Origin: Oscillospiraceae bacterium
Lineage (GTDB): Bacteria; Bacillota; Clostridia; Oscillospirales; Oscillospiraceae
Reading direction: 5' to 3'
Assembly: GCA_910575815.1 (NCBI GenBank)
Contig: CAJTFN010000006.1
Location: 1 to 64,000 of the forward strand
DNA: 64,000 bases
Both the position numbers and the translations under genes were made by a program. Position 1 is the first letter of the stretch. Every line of letters begins with the position of its first letter. Positions 8,508 through 16,851 of this stretch are shown here, in pieces. The notes beneath the pieces are model-generated. The model saw only the letters and a program-made list of their open reading frames with translations, was not told where the DNA came from and did not search any database.

Positions 8508-8867
8508 GTGTATAGAGTGATTGGAGGTACCTCTACTGTGCGGGTATTAAAATTAAACGCTCTTTGCGGCGTAAAAAATCAGATGTATTCTGCTGAGCAG
8601 TATGTTGGCACCCCAAAAGGCCCCTATATTCGCGATGGTTTTTTTGATATCAACTGGACGTTCCACGCCACCACGGGGGACAGCATTTTGGCCTACGCTG
8701 TGGAGATCACCGGCCTGCGGGACGGTAAGGTGATGGGCAATCTCTATGAGCTGGATTATCGCCAGCACGCCGCCAAGCTGGGACAGCAGGCACTTTCTAT
8801 TCAGGAAGTCAGCCTGAAATTTGAGGACGGAACCGAGGGCCGTTATCCCTATGAGCAGTATAATCAT
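8508..8867 (+). pseudogene. Truncated element protein fragment, unknown family
   Basis: The plus frame from the GTG at 8508 reads as real protein up to about residue 120 (VRVLKLNALCGVKNQMYSAE..., YELDYRQHAAKLGQQAL, FEDGTEGRYPYEQYNHGMEQ) and then turns into a shadow of an oppositely oriented mobC start. The gene is therefore cut at about 8867. I do not recognise the family; the context suggests an accessory protein of a conjugative element. No convincing ribosome binding site is present, so the 5' end may be missing too. Confidence 0.5.
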
Positions 8868-8960
8868 GGCATGGAGCAAGGCCATTTTCTGATGTATCAA
8901 CGCCTGTTCCTCCGCCGTCACCGGGACACGCAGCACGATTTTCCGCTTCCTGTTCGCCAT
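8868..8960 (-). pseudogene. mobC: mobC relaxosome gene, 5' fragment
   Basis: On the minus strand GGAGGTGACGC precedes an ATG and the start MANRKRKIVLRVPVTAEEQ continues to about residue 31. This is the typical basic N-terminus of MobC-type relaxosome accessory proteins (RVT/PVTEEE followed by helix). After about residue 31 the frame loses similarity and becomes the antisense of the neighbouring plus-strand fragment. Roughly three quarters of the gene is missing. MobC would normally assist the relaxase at the origin of transfer. Confidence 0.65.
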
Positions 8961-9050
8961 GCGTCACCTCCGTTCTGCATAAGGGTTTGGGATTATCCCA
9001 ACAAGCGAAAACGGACACGGCCCGTCAGGGGGAGGGGCGGGCCGTTTTCC

Positions 9051-9070
9051 GGGAGTGTGGCTACACTCCC
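9051..9070. repeat. Inverted repeat upstream of the mobC remnant, possible oriT relic
   Basis: A perfect 8-bp stem GGGAGTGT / ACACTCCC with a GGCT loop, followed by C-rich sequence (9084-9120). It lies about 90 bases upstream of the mobC remnant start, where origins of transfer of MobC-type systems are usually found. A second hairpin (AAAATGCC / GGCATTTT, 9145-9171) lies further upstream. No nic site is claimed. Confidence 0.4.
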
Positions 9071-9222
9071 TATGCTTGCTACGTTACCCCTCCCCCCGTT
9101 CCGCCCCCCCGTCCTCCGTACTAACAAGACACCTGGGAGAAGCAAAAATGCCCACCAAAGGCAGGCATTTTCAGGAAAAGAGTGCAAAAAATAGAAGCCG
9201 CTTCGCTCTCGCAAAACGACCT

Positions 9223-9567
9223 CTATTCGTCTAATTTGATTGCTCCGTCAATGGTAGCCTCAATGATGGGCAGATATTTTTCCGGGCATAGCTGCAACTT
9301 GTGGCTGATACGCTGGCGCTGGGCGCTGTCCTCTCCGATAAGATCGGGGCTGAAATAGCGTTCTATCGGCAGGCGGCAAATCCGCACCAACCGCAGCATG
9401 ACAGGAATGCTTGGAATGGTAGGCTTCAATTCGATTTCCGAAAGATACCGTGGGTCAACATACACCTGCTCTGCCAGCGCCTTGATCGTAAGCCCCAACG
9501 CCTCTCTTGCGGCCCGCACATCCTCGCCAAAGGTTTCAAAGCCGGGACAATCCTTGATTTTCGCCAT
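9223..9567 (-). CDS. XRE-family transcriptional regulator
   Basis: A 114-residue protein with an N-terminal helix-turn-helix (FGEDVRAAREALGLTIKALAEQVYVDPRYLSEIE) and the tail LPIIEATIDGAIKLDE. It shares the LPIERYF...RQRI...IIEAT layout with the regulator at 1316-1681. The upstream region has the same ATAGGGTGAT context before the start and a 10-bp direct repeat TATAGTTCAT (9590 and 9648) that may be its operator. It lies between the mob remnant and the module 2 kinase. Confidence 0.85.
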   Translation of the reverse strand: MAKIKDCPGFETFGEDVRAAREALGLTIKALAEQVYVDPRYLSEIELKPTIPSIPVMLRLVRICRLPIERYFSPDLIGEDSAQRQRISHKLQLCPEKYLPIIEATIDGAIKLDE

Positions 9568-9589
9568 ATCACATCACCCTATAACAGTA

Positions 9590-9657
9590 TATAGTTCATA
9601 GTGTGTCCATTGGAATGATATGATATGATATGTGTTTTGTCACGGTTTATAGTTCAT
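9590..9657. repeat. Direct repeats upstream of the XRE gene
   Basis: TATAGTTCAT occurs at 9590-9599 and 9648-9657 with a TGATATGATATGATATG tandem run between them. The position directly upstream of the XRE gene suggests autoregulation. Confidence 0.4.
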
Positions 9658-9673
9658 CTTAACATAGGTATTT

Positions 9674-11041
9674 TTAAGAGCGCGGCCTTTGGAATATCAA
9701 AATCGTTTTATATTCGCTTTGCGGCACACTTTCAATTTTCATCACCCCACCATGCGCCTCCACAATCTGCCTTACAAGCAAAAGCCCCAGCCCATGCCGC
9801 AAGTCCAGCCGTTCATCGGTGCTTTCCATATAGTGCGGTTTTTCTTCCAGCTCCCGCAATTTTTCAGCGGACATACCAACGCCATTGTCCGCAACCGTGA
9901 TTGAAACATCTTCCGATGAACAGCCAAGGGACAAAGAAATATCGCACCCCTGCGGATTGTGGTTGATGCTGTTCTGCACCAAGTTACCGATCGCCCGCGA
10001 AATCAACCGGGCATCACACTCTATCACTGCGGTTTCCGCTTCGGGAGAAATTTCAATCTCGACGGAATGCTTCTCACCAATACCAGCGTTGAGCAAATCC
10101 GCCGCATAGGAGCGCAGCAGCTTGGACAGGCGCACCGGCTCTTTATGGAGCGGCTGCATTTCATATTCTAACTGCGATACCAAATTCAAGTCCTGCACTA
10201 AGTCTTTGATTTTCGCGCTCTGCGCCCGGATGATTTCTGCCTCCTGCTGAATATTCTCACTGGCTCCATGATCTCCGGCAATCCGTTGGGCATATCCCAT
10301 AATCATAGAGAGTGGTGTGCGGATGTCGTGAGAAACGCCGCTGATCCAGTTGGCACGGGCCTGGTTCTGTCTGCTCAACACCTGGGATGCCTGATTGACA
10401 CTATCCGCAATTTCCGACAACTCGCCTCGAATGGACAGTTCAACAGGTTTTCCTGTGGACAGTGTTTTGATAGAGGCCATAATCGGCTCCGTATTTTTGG
10501 AGATTTTTCTTTTAGAGAGATAGTAGACCAAAAACAGAAGCACTATGTCTATTGCCAAAATGCCGGTTATAAAGAGCGGAAAAAGCCTGATCGCCCGTAT
10601 TGGGAAATAGTTTCCTGTCAGCTTCATAAAGCTGTCTTTTGGGTAGCCCAACACTAACAGACCATTATCTGTGTTCCGCACAAAAACAGGGTAGTCTTGC
10701 AGATAGCCTTTCGAGAACACGGCCACATCCTGAATGGTGTACTGTGTCGGTATTTCCTCTGGCAAAGATGCCTCCCAAATGCAGTGTCCGCTTGCATCCA
10801 ATAGCATAGCCCAAATCTGATTACGGTTTAACTCTTGCAGCCTTTCTTCCGATATGCCGGATGCCGACAGATTAGCGGCCACGTCCTCTAACATATTTGC
10901 CGGTGATGCCGAACCGTATTCCCTGAATACGATACCCCCGAACATCAAGGCAAACGCCAGAATGTTGACAAGCAGGAGAACCAACGCAAAGGCAAAAAAG
11001 GAGAGAAGATACTTTGATATATATTTTCCAAATGCTTTCAT
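9674..11041 (-). CDS. Sensor histidine kinase (module 2)
   Basis: A 455-residue membrane kinase. Membrane segments at about residues 12-38 and 155-176 enclose an extracytoplasmic domain of roughly 120 residues. Then follow HAMP, a dimerisation domain with H238 in SGVSHDIRTPLSMIMGYAQR, N box GNLVQNSINHNP and G boxes VADNGVGM and GLGLLLVRQIVE. It is the last gene of the minus-strand run GNAT, response regulator, phosphoesterase, kinase. Pairing with a divergent CprABC/BcrAB-like exporter resembles the CprRK system of Clostridioides difficile, which answers cationic peptides. Confidence 0.92.
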   Translation of the reverse strand: MKAFGKYISKYLLSFFAFALVLLLVNILAFALMFGGIVFREYGSASPANMLEDVAANLSASGISEERLQELNRNQIWAMLLDASGHCIWEASLPEEIPTQYTIQDVAVFSKGYLQDYPVFVRNTDNGLLVLGYPKDSFMKLTGNYFPIRAIRLFPLFITGILAIDIVLLFLVYYLSKRKISKNTEPIMASIKTLSTGKPVELSIRGELSEIADSVNQASQVLSRQNQARANWISGVSHDIRTPLSMIMGYAQRIAGDHGASENIQQEAEIIRAQSAKIKDLVQDLNLVSQLEYEMQPLHKEPVRLSKLLRSYAADLLNAGIGEKHSVEIEISPEAETAVIECDARLISRAIGNLVQNSINHNPQGCDISLSLGCSSEDVSITVADNGVGMSAEKLRELEEKPHYMESTDERLDLRHGLGLLLVRQIVEAHGGVMKIESVPQSEYKTILIFQRPRS

Positions 11042-11064
11042 CGGTTATTTCACCCCTTTGCTTG

Positions 11065-11928
11065 TCAATCTGCCGTAAGCTCTACTAATACGATTTCAGG
11101 CCGATTATTGAAACGAAGCGGTATGATACTGTTTCCAAGGCCACGGCTGACAACCATATTTGTGCCGCCGTCTGAATATAGGCCAGCATCGTACTTTGGG
11201 AAAAATCCCTGATTGGGAGCAACCAGCCCGCCGATCAGTGGCAACCGAAATTGCCCGCCGTGTGCATGACCGCTTAAAACTAAATCGACGCCGCAACTTA
11301 CATAGGTATCAAACAATTCCGGCCTGTGTGAAAGCAAAATCGTATAGCCAGCCTTATTTTCCATCAGTTCATTCAACTTGGTGCTTATCATAGCGGGGAC
11401 TTCATCGAAGATATTACTTTTGATTGTAAAATTAGGGTCTGAAAGTCCCATCAAAGTGACAATACCGCCGTTGTGTTCAAGCTGTATTGCTTTGTCCTCA
11501 AGAACGATCACGCCAGCGGCTTCAAGTCCTGTTTTAAGCTCACTGTACTGTGACAGGCTGGCCTCGTGATTGCCCGTCACATAATAGACCGGCGCAATTT
11601 GAACCGCCTTTTCAGCAAAAGAAAGAGCAACATCTATGTTCGTATGCTGTGCATCTACCAGATCGCCCGTTATTGCAATGATGTCCGGCTTGTTCTCGGA
11701 AAGCCTGTTTAATAAAAGCGAGTTTTTCTCTCCAAATTCAGCGTTATGCAGATCAGAAACCTGTGCAATTCTAAACCCGGAAAACTCCGAGGGTATCTGA
11801 TTGCCGGAAAGAGTAATTGAATTTGCCATTAGCGCTGTATTTCCCCAAATCGTCCATACGATCAAGGCAAGCAGCATTGTTATCAGGACATAGAAAAGCA
11901 AATGTGTTTTGAAATGGCTTTTTTTCAT
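11065..11928 (-). CDS. Membrane-anchored metallophosphoesterase
   Basis: A 287-residue YkuE/YaeI-type calcineurin-like phosphoesterase. One N-terminal membrane helix (HLLFYVLITMLLALIVWTIW) precedes the full metal-binding set: SDLHN, TGDLVD, TGNHE, LLSHRPE and GHAHGGQ. The catalytic domain therefore probably lies outside the membrane. Relatives cleave lipid pyrophosphates or UDP-sugar lipids; the substrate here is unknown. Its place between regulator and kinase of module 2 suggests an envelope-lipid role in peptide defence. Confidence 0.88.
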   Translation of the reverse strand: MKKSHFKTHLLFYVLITMLLALIVWTIWGNTALMANSITLSGNQIPSEFSGFRIAQVSDLHNAEFGEKNSLLLNRLSENKPDIIAITGDLVDAQHTNIDVALSFAEKAVQIAPVYYVTGNHEASLSQYSELKTGLEAAGVIVLEDKAIQLEHNGGIVTLMGLSDPNFTIKSNIFDEVPAMISTKLNELMENKAGYTILLSHRPELFDTYVSCGVDLVLSGHAHGGQFRLPLIGGLVAPNQGFFPKYDAGLYSDGGTNMVVSRGLGNSIIPLRFNNRPEIVLVELTAD

Positions 11929-11951
11929 GGCCCTTGTTTATCTCCCACGCA

Positions 11952-12653
11952 TTATTTCCTTGCCAGCAGCTTATAGCCCAGCCCTTTGACTGTCAGCAGG
12001 GAGACTGGCTTGGACGGGTCTGCCTCGATTTTCTCCCGGATGCGCCGCACATGGGCGTTCAAGCTGTTTTCATAGCCAAAAGGATTGTCGCCCCATAGGG
12101 CCTCGCAAAGCGTGTCCACGGTCATAATGCGACCCTCATTCTTCGCAAGAGTTTCCAGCAGCCTGTGCTCCATTGCTGTCAAGGGAAGGATCTCGCCGCC
12201 CTTGTCCACTTCGGCCCGGCTGAAATCCACCGTGCAGTGATCCAGCTTCAAAACCGCTGCGTCCTCTTTGTAGCACCGGCGCAGAACTGCATAGACCCGC
12301 AGCAGAAATTCCTGGGGCAGAAAGGGTTTTGCGATATAATCGTCCGCTCCAAGACCCAGCCCCGCCAGCTTGTCCGCCGCCTCGTCACGGGCCGTCAGAA
12401 AAATCACGGGAATGTCCGTCCATGTGCGTATCTGCTCCATCAGGGAAAAGCCGTCACCGTCCGGGAGCATCACATCCAAAATCGCCAGATCAGGCTTTTC
12501 CGCTTTAGCGGCGGCAAGGCCTTCTTTCATATTGGCGGCGGTCACAAGGCGCCCAAAGCCCTCGTCCGCTAAAATAGCCGATACCATTTTCAAAAGCTCC
12601 GGCTCGTCATCCACCAGCAGGAGCTTTTTGCTGTGTAAAAAGGAATTGTCCAT
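11952..12653 (-). CDS. OmpR-family response regulator (module 2)
   Basis: A 233-residue regulator with acidic D15/D16, phospho-acceptor D60 (AILDVMLPDGDG), the K in YIAKPF and a C-terminal winged helix ending RRIREKIEADPSKPVSLLTVKGLGYKLL. AGGAGG lies 7 bases before the start. It follows the GNAT gene by 25 bases. A predicted target is the 11-bp-spaced AGTAAGG repeat before the divergent ABC operon. Confidence 0.92.
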   Translation of the reverse strand: MDNSFLHSKKLLLVDDEPELLKMVSAILADEGFGRLVTAANMKEGLAAAKAEKPDLAILDVMLPDGDGFSLMEQIRTWTDIPVIFLTARDEAADKLAGLGLGADDYIAKPFLPQEFLLRVYAVLRRCYKEDAAVLKLDHCTVDFSRAEVDKGGEILPLTAMEHRLLETLAKNEGRIMTVDTLCEALWGDNPFGYENSLNAHVRRIREKIEADPSKPVSLLTVKGLGYKLLARK

Positions 12654-12678
12654 CGTGATGCCTCCTGACGAGATGGAA

Positions 12679-13188
12679 TCACAGGTTTAGGCTATAGCGT
12701 AAGAGATTGTAGGGATGCCCGCTTTTACCGTCTATTTTAGCAGTTGAAGAAATAATCGAAAAACCCAAGGATCTTGCTAATCGGTTGGAAGCTGTGTTTT
12801 CATCTCTTGTTGAATAGATAAAGACTTTTGCGCCAAATTGTTCCTTGCAATATTGAAGCAGCCCTTGAAGAATCTGCTTGCCAAATCCTTTTCCAACATA
12901 ATTTGGCCCCAAACATATTCCGGCTTCTTGATATATGTAAGGTTCAATTTTCTCTATACCAGCAAACCCAATCGCTTTACCGCTTAATTTTTCATAAACC
13001 AAATAAGTGTCATGGCTTTTCTGAAAGGTGATGGTTTTTGCGATTCTTATTTTAGCGGCTTCTTCACTTGTGGTAATATTCCAGTCCATATACCTTGCGC
13101 TTTCTGGCTGTGACCAAACATTATGGTACATTTCTTCCCAATCTGGAAACTTTGCTTTATCTAAGATAAGGCTCTCTGTTTCAATCAT
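12679..13188 (-). CDS. GNAT-family N-acetyltransferase
   Basis: A 169-residue RimJ/RimL-type acetyltransferase: IETESLILDK start, a YLVYEKLSGKAIGFAGIEKI beta hairpin, the acetyl-CoA pyrophosphate loop GPNYVGKGFGKQILQGLL and the tail NRLARSLGFSII. Length is normal. GGAGGG lies 9 bases before the start. It is the first gene of the module 2 regulatory operon, so it may modify the peptide or a self protein, but acceptors in this family cannot be read from sequence. Confidence 0.88.
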   Translation of the reverse strand: MIETESLILDKAKFPDWEEMYHNVWSQPESARYMDWNITTSEEAAKIRIAKTITFQKSHDTYLVYEKLSGKAIGFAGIEKIEPYIYQEAGICLGPNYVGKGFGKQILQGLLQYCKEQFGAKVFIYSTRDENTASNRLARSLGFSIISSTAKIDGKSGHPYNLLRYSLNL

Positions 13189-13214
13189 TTTCGAGTCCCT
13201 CCATTGTCAGCTTG

Positions 13215-13243
13215 ATTATAACACAGTTTAACCGCTTTATAAA
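13215..13243 (-). promoter_or_regulatory. Promoter of the GNAT-regulator-phosphoesterase-kinase operon
   Basis: On the minus strand a TATAAT -10 with upstream TGTGT is preceded, 17 bases away, by a weak -35 (TTTATA). It directs transcription into the GNAT gene. Confidence 0.5.
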
Positions 13244-13258
13244 TGCCGGTGCAAAAAA

Positions 13259-13313
13259 AGTAAGGTAAAAGTAAGGACACGAGAATGTAGAAGTCAGGTT
13301 GATGCTGTACCAT
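13259..13313 (+). promoter_or_regulatory. Module 2 operator and promoter of the ABC exporter
   Basis: AGTAAGG occurs at 13259 and 13270, exactly 11 bases apart, followed by a possible -10 (TACCAT) at 13308. No good -35 is present, as expected for an activated promoter. Confidence 0.5.
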
Positions 13314-13336
13314 AGGGGCAGAAAGGGGATGTATCT

Positions 13337-14101
13337 ATGGACTATATCATCGCCACAGAGCAGTTGACGAAGAAATACAAAAATTTTACCTCCGTCAACC
13401 ATGTGTCTATTCACGTCCGCAGGGGTAGTATTTACGGCTTTCTCGGCCCCAATGGAGCGGGCAAATCCACCACCATGAAGATGCTCCTGGGGCTGACCGC
13501 CCCCACAAAGGGCCATTTCACCATTGACGGGAAGCAGTTTCCCAATGACCGGCTGAACATCCTGCGGGAGATCGGCTCTTTCATTGAGGCCCCCTCGTTC
13601 TATGCCAACCTGACGGGCCGGGAGAACCTGGATGTGATACGCCGGATTTTAGGATTGCGAAAAAACACCGTAGAGGACGCCCTGGAGCTGGTGGGGCTGT
13701 CCGAATTTGGAGGCCGCCTGGCCAAGAAGTATTCCCTGGGTATGAAACAGCGGCTTGGCCTCGCCGGGGCGCTGCTGGGCCGTCCGCCCATCCTCATTCT
13801 GGACGAACCGACCAACGGCCTTGACCCCTCCGGCATCCATGAAATTCGCAATCTGGTGAAGTCCCTGCCTGATCTATACGACTGTACCATCCTTATTTCC
13901 TCCCATATGCTGTCGGAAATGGAACTGATGGCGGACGACATCGGCATCCTCAATCATGGGCGGCTGCTGTTTGAGGGCAGCTTGGACGATTTGCGGCACA
14001 GCGCGCGGCAGGCGGGAATGTCCGCCGACAACCTGGAAGATGTGTTCCTCTCCATCGTGGAGCAGGACAACGCCGCCAGAAAGCAGAGGGCAAAGCTATG
14101 A
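13337..14101 (+). CDS. ABC exporter ATPase, CprA/BcrA-like (module 2)
   Basis: A 254-residue ATP-binding subunit with Walker A FLGPNGAGKST, signature YSLGMKQRLGLA, Walker B LILDEPTNGLDPSG and the H loop SSHMLSEME. The SLGMKQRL signature and the DDLRHSARQAG...NLEDVFLSIV tail are typical of bacitracin/lantibiotic protection transporters. AAAGGGG precedes the start. The stop overlaps the first permease by 4 bases. Expected role: removing cationic peptides from the membrane together with the two permeases. Confidence 0.92.
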   Translation: MDYIIATEQLTKKYKNFTSVNHVSIHVRRGSIYGFLGPNGAGKSTTMKMLLGLTAPTKGHFTIDGKQFPNDRLNILREIGSFIEAPSFYANLTGRENLDVIRRILGLRKNTVEDALELVGLSEFGGRLAKKYSLGMKQRLGLAGALLGRPPILILDEPTNGLDPSGIHEIRNLVKSLPDLYDCTILISSHMLSEMELMADDIGILNHGRLLFEGSLDDLRHSARQAGMSADNLEDVFLSIVEQDNAARKQRAKL

Positions 14102-14823
14102 GGGCGCTTGTGATCGAACTGCGGAAAGAGAAGCGGACGGGGGTAATCCCGGTGCTGCCGGCTGTCGGTATTTTAGGCGCGGCCTATGCCTTTGTCAATT
14201 TTCTTATTCGGAAAGATACCCTTCTCAATCTTCCTCTGGCCCCGATGGACGTACTGCTGACCCAGCTTTACGGCATGATTATGATACTGAACTTGTTCGG
14301 TATCGTTGTCGCCTCCTGCATGATCTACAACATGGAGTTTAAGGGCAGCGCAATCAAAAAGATGTATATGCTTCCCATGAGCGTACCGGGGATGTATCTC
14401 TGCAAATTCCTGATCTTGACCGTCATGCTCTTTGTGGCGGTGGCTCTGGAAAATCTGGCGCTAATGAAAATCGGAATGAGCGATCTGCCGCAGGGGACAT
14501 TTGAAATGGGAACGCTGCTCCGCTTTACGGCCTATTCATTCCTCACATCCATGCCGGTACTGTCCTTTATGGTGCTGATCTCCTCCCGCTTTGAAAACAT
14601 GTGGGTTCCCCTAGGCGTGGGAGTTGCCGGTTTTTTAAGCGGGATGGCCCTGGCGTCGTCAGGCGCGGCAGTCCTGATGGTGCATCCGTTCATTGTGATG
14701 TTCAAGCCTGCGGTGGCTATGAGCGCACAGCCTGATATGTTGGCGGTCATGTTTGCGCTGGTCGAAACGCTCCTTTTCCTTGGCCTTGGGCTGTGGATGG
14801 CAAAAAGTAAGCGCTATGAGTAA
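14098..14823 (+). CDS. ABC-2-type permease 1, lantibiotic-immunity type (module 2)
   Basis: A 241-residue membrane protein with six hydrophobic segments (around residues 17-37, 53-80, 98-122, 140-162, 172-195 and 215-233), the size and layout of LanE/LanG and BcrB/CprB permeases. It is translationally coupled to the ATPase and followed 12 bases later by a second, similar permease. The N-terminal RALVIELRKEKRTGVIPVLP segment matches the start of this permease family. Confidence 0.87.
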   Translation: MRALVIELRKEKRTGVIPVLPAVGILGAAYAFVNFLIRKDTLLNLPLAPMDVLLTQLYGMIMILNLFGIVVASCMIYNMEFKGSAIKKMYMLPMSVPGMYLCKFLILTVMLFVAVALENLALMKIGMSDLPQGTFEMGTLLRFTAYSFLTSMPVLSFMVLISSRFENMWVPLGVGVAGFLSGMALASSGAAVLMVHPFIVMFKPAVAMSAQPDMLAVMFALVETLLFLGLGLWMAKSKRYE

Positions 14824-14835
14824 AGGAGGAGCCGC

Positions 14836-15600
14836 ATGAACTTTTTGGATTTGCTCGGCATTGAGTTTATGAAAGTGAAACGCTCAAAGATCGTTCCGCT
14901 AATTTTTATTGCGCCGCTGCTCGTCGTGGCCTCGGGGGTGGCGGCATTAAGCCGCTACTTCACGCCGGAATACACCAACGCATGGCCCGCTATGTTCATT
15001 CAAAGCGCCCTGGTCTACGCCTACTATCTGCTGCCGCTCAGCATGATCGTGGCCTGCGTGATGATTGCGGGGCGGGAAACACAGAACAACGGCATCCTGA
15101 AAATGCTGGCCCTGCCGGTGAGCCGAAAGGCCCTTTCTCTGGCAAAGTTTTGTGTCCTGATGTTCTACCTATTCATGGAGATGGTCGTTTTTCTGGCGGT
15201 ATTCGTAGTCGCTGGCATGGTGGCGACTTCAACAATGGGTATTACGGAAACATTGCCCGTTCTCTATCTTCTGAAATGGTGCGTGGGGCTGTTCCTGACC
15301 ATGCTCCCGTGTTTGGCGGCGATGTGGGCAATCACGGTGTTGTTCGAAAAGCCTCTGCTTTCTGTGGGGTTAAACCTGCTGCTGGTGATCCCCGGTATTC
15401 TGGCCGCCAACACGCCGCTCTGGATTGCGTATCCCTACTGTTACAGCGGCTATCTGGTGTCCTGCTCCCTGCACGATTTTACGGCGGAAACCTCTGACGC
15501 CGCATTTGCGTTGATGCCGTTCCTGCCCTGTGCAATCGCTGTGTTCGCTGCTCTGCTTGCGCTGTCAATTACACAATTTGGAAAAAAGGAAATGAGGTAA
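14836..15600 (+). CDS. ABC-2-type permease 2, lantibiotic-immunity type (module 2)
   Basis: A 254-residue six-helix membrane protein beginning LLGIEFMKVKRSKIVPLIFIAPLL, the common opening of this family, with IAGRETQNNGILKMLALPVSR as cytoplasmic loop. AAAGGAGGAG lies just upstream. The ATPase with two different permeases is the CprABC/LanFEG composition. It is followed 4 bases later by a small membrane gene. Confidence 0.87.
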   Translation: MNFLDLLGIEFMKVKRSKIVPLIFIAPLLVVASGVAALSRYFTPEYTNAWPAMFIQSALVYAYYLLPLSMIVACVMIAGRETQNNGILKMLALPVSRKALSLAKFCVLMFYLFMEMVVFLAVFVVAGMVATSTMGITETLPVLYLLKWCVGLFLTMLPCLAAMWAITVLFEKPLLSVGLNLLLVIPGILAANTPLWIAYPYCYSGYLVSCSLHDFTAETSDAAFALMPFLPCAIAVFAALLALSITQFGKKEMR

Positions 15601-15604
15601 TCGT

Positions 15605-15904
15605 ATGGAAGTTACAAAAAAACTGCAAAAGCTCAGTCTGGCGGCGCTGATCGTCAGTCTGCTGCCGCTGGCAACCCTTGTTCCGGTGTTTCTGAAAATC
15701 ACCCTGCCGGATGGAGTGCGCATGGTTTGGGCGGTCTGCAACATCGTCCTTGTGCTGGCGGGCTTCCTGCTCTCTGTGATCTGCGTAAAGAGCGCGGAAA
15801 GCCGGAGCGCTGTCAATATTATGTCCACGGGAATCAGCGTGGCACTGGTGCTAATGATGCTGGGGATTGCCGCCCTTGCCCTGGTTCTCAACTTCTTGCA
15901 GTAA
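15605..15904 (+). CDS. Small three-helix membrane protein (module 2)
   Basis: A 99-residue hydrophobic protein with three predicted helices (about 13-30, 39-60 and 73-97) and no soluble domain. It begins 4 bases after the second permease with GAGGT in front, so it is the last gene of the exporter operon. I do not recognise a named family. A helper or immunity-like role is inferred only from position. Confidence 0.7.
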   Translation: MEVTKKLQKLSLAALIVSLLPLATLVPVFLKITLPDGVRMVWAVCNIVLVLAGFLLSVICVKSAESRSAVNIMSTGISVALVLMMLGIAALALVLNFLQ

Positions 15905-15943
15905 TAACAGATCGGGAAACTGCCATATAGCCAATATTTGAAA

Positions 15944-15989
15944 GACTGCCGCACGACAGCAAAAGAAAAAAAGCCGTCGTGCAGCAGTC
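15944..15989 (+). terminator. Hairpin after the module 2 exporter operon
   Basis: Long near-perfect stem GACTGCCGCACGAC / GTCGTGCAGCAGTC with an A-rich loop; there is no classic T tract, so it may be a stabilising or attenuating hairpin rather than a full terminator. Confidence 0.5.
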
Positions 15990-16106
15990 TATAATCACGC
16001 TCATTTGCGAACGACAGCTTACAAATCAAAGCCGCCGTTCTTTTATCCCCCAAAAGAATGACACGGTAAAGCTGACAGATACGGCGGCTGATAGGAGGCA
16101 GCCGCC

Positions 16107-16217
16107 ATGAAACGCATATCCATTCGACAAAACCCGACGAGGCTTGACCCGTCAAAAAAAGCCCGTCCTCCGCCTGGGAGTATTCCGGCCACGAATATGA
16201 ACTATACACCGCTATAA
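16107..16217 (+). CDS. Possible 36-residue basic peptide
   Basis: An ATG 9 bases after AGGAGG opens a 36-codon frame (MKRISIRQNPTRLDPSKK...). It is basic and proline-rich and has no membrane segment. The good ribosome site, and a terminator-like hairpin 24 bases after the stop, favour a real small gene of the element. Coding is not proven. Confidence 0.35.
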   Translation: MKRISIRQNPTRLDPSKKARPPPGSIPATNMNYTPL

Positions 16218-16241
16218 AGTGCAATTTTATTCCCGCACCCC

Positions 16242-16275
16242 GCCCGGTAGGTCTGCGACCTGCCGGGCGATTTTT
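16242..16275 (+). terminator. Rho-independent terminator
   Basis: A perfect 12-bp stem CGCCCGGTAGGT / ACCTGCCGGGCG, 5-base loop, then ATTTTTGTC. Confidence 0.8.
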
Positions 16276-16416
16276 GTCGTTTCCTACGGTCTGTGCCGAT
16301 CAGAAAAAATTATTTTCGCAAAGGGGGCTTTTAGCGGGTAGCAGACGACGTTGCCGGTGTCATGTTAGCGGAAAGGGAGAGAACCACCACCATCCCCGAC
16401 GAAAGGGGGTGAGAAG

Positions 16417-16845
16417 ATGGATGCTATCCCCCGCAGCTATGACGAGTGCCGGTTTGACGCCTTTTGCAAGTCGGTACTGCGGAACGAGGCCCATAACTAC
16501 CGGCGCGGCTTAAAGCGCCAGCGTGACCGGCAGGTGTCGATCAGCGCCTTGTCGCAGGCAGATATGGACAAGCTCTCTACGGTAGATCACTACCCCAGCG
16601 ACAGTTACATTTTTTCGTCGCATGGGTATGACCTGCATATCAACAACGAGCTTGTGGCCGATGCCTTTGCCAGCCTGTCCGCACAGACGCAAAGCATTTT
16701 GATTTTACGTTTCGTGCTGGATTTGGGCGACGCCGAGATCGGCAGCCTTGTGGGTATGTCCCGCAGCGCCGTCCAGCGGAGCAGGAAGAAAACGCTGGAT
16801 GAACTGCGGAACAAATTGACGGCGTTGATGCCAAAGGGAGGTTGA
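16417..16845 (+). CDS. Element-borne sigma-70-like factor
   Basis: A 142-residue protein of the sigma-like group found on Tn916-type and other Clostridial elements. The C-terminal half is a sigma region 4 helix-turn-helix (FASLSAQTQSILILRFVLDLGDAEIGSLVGMSRSAVQRSRKK). The N-terminal part (CKSVLRNEAHNYRRGLKRQR) replaces region 2 and is basic. AAAGGGGGTGAG precedes the start. It lies 6 bases before the HTH gene; such pairs usually control excision or transfer genes of the element. Confidence 0.85.
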   Translation: MDAIPRSYDECRFDAFCKSVLRNEAHNYRRGLKRQRDRQVSISALSQADMDKLSTVDHYPSDSYIFSSHGYDLHINNELVADAFASLSAQTQSILILRFVLDLGDAEIGSLVGMSRSAVQRSRKKTLDELRNKLTALMPKGG

Positions 16846-16851
16846 GCTCGG

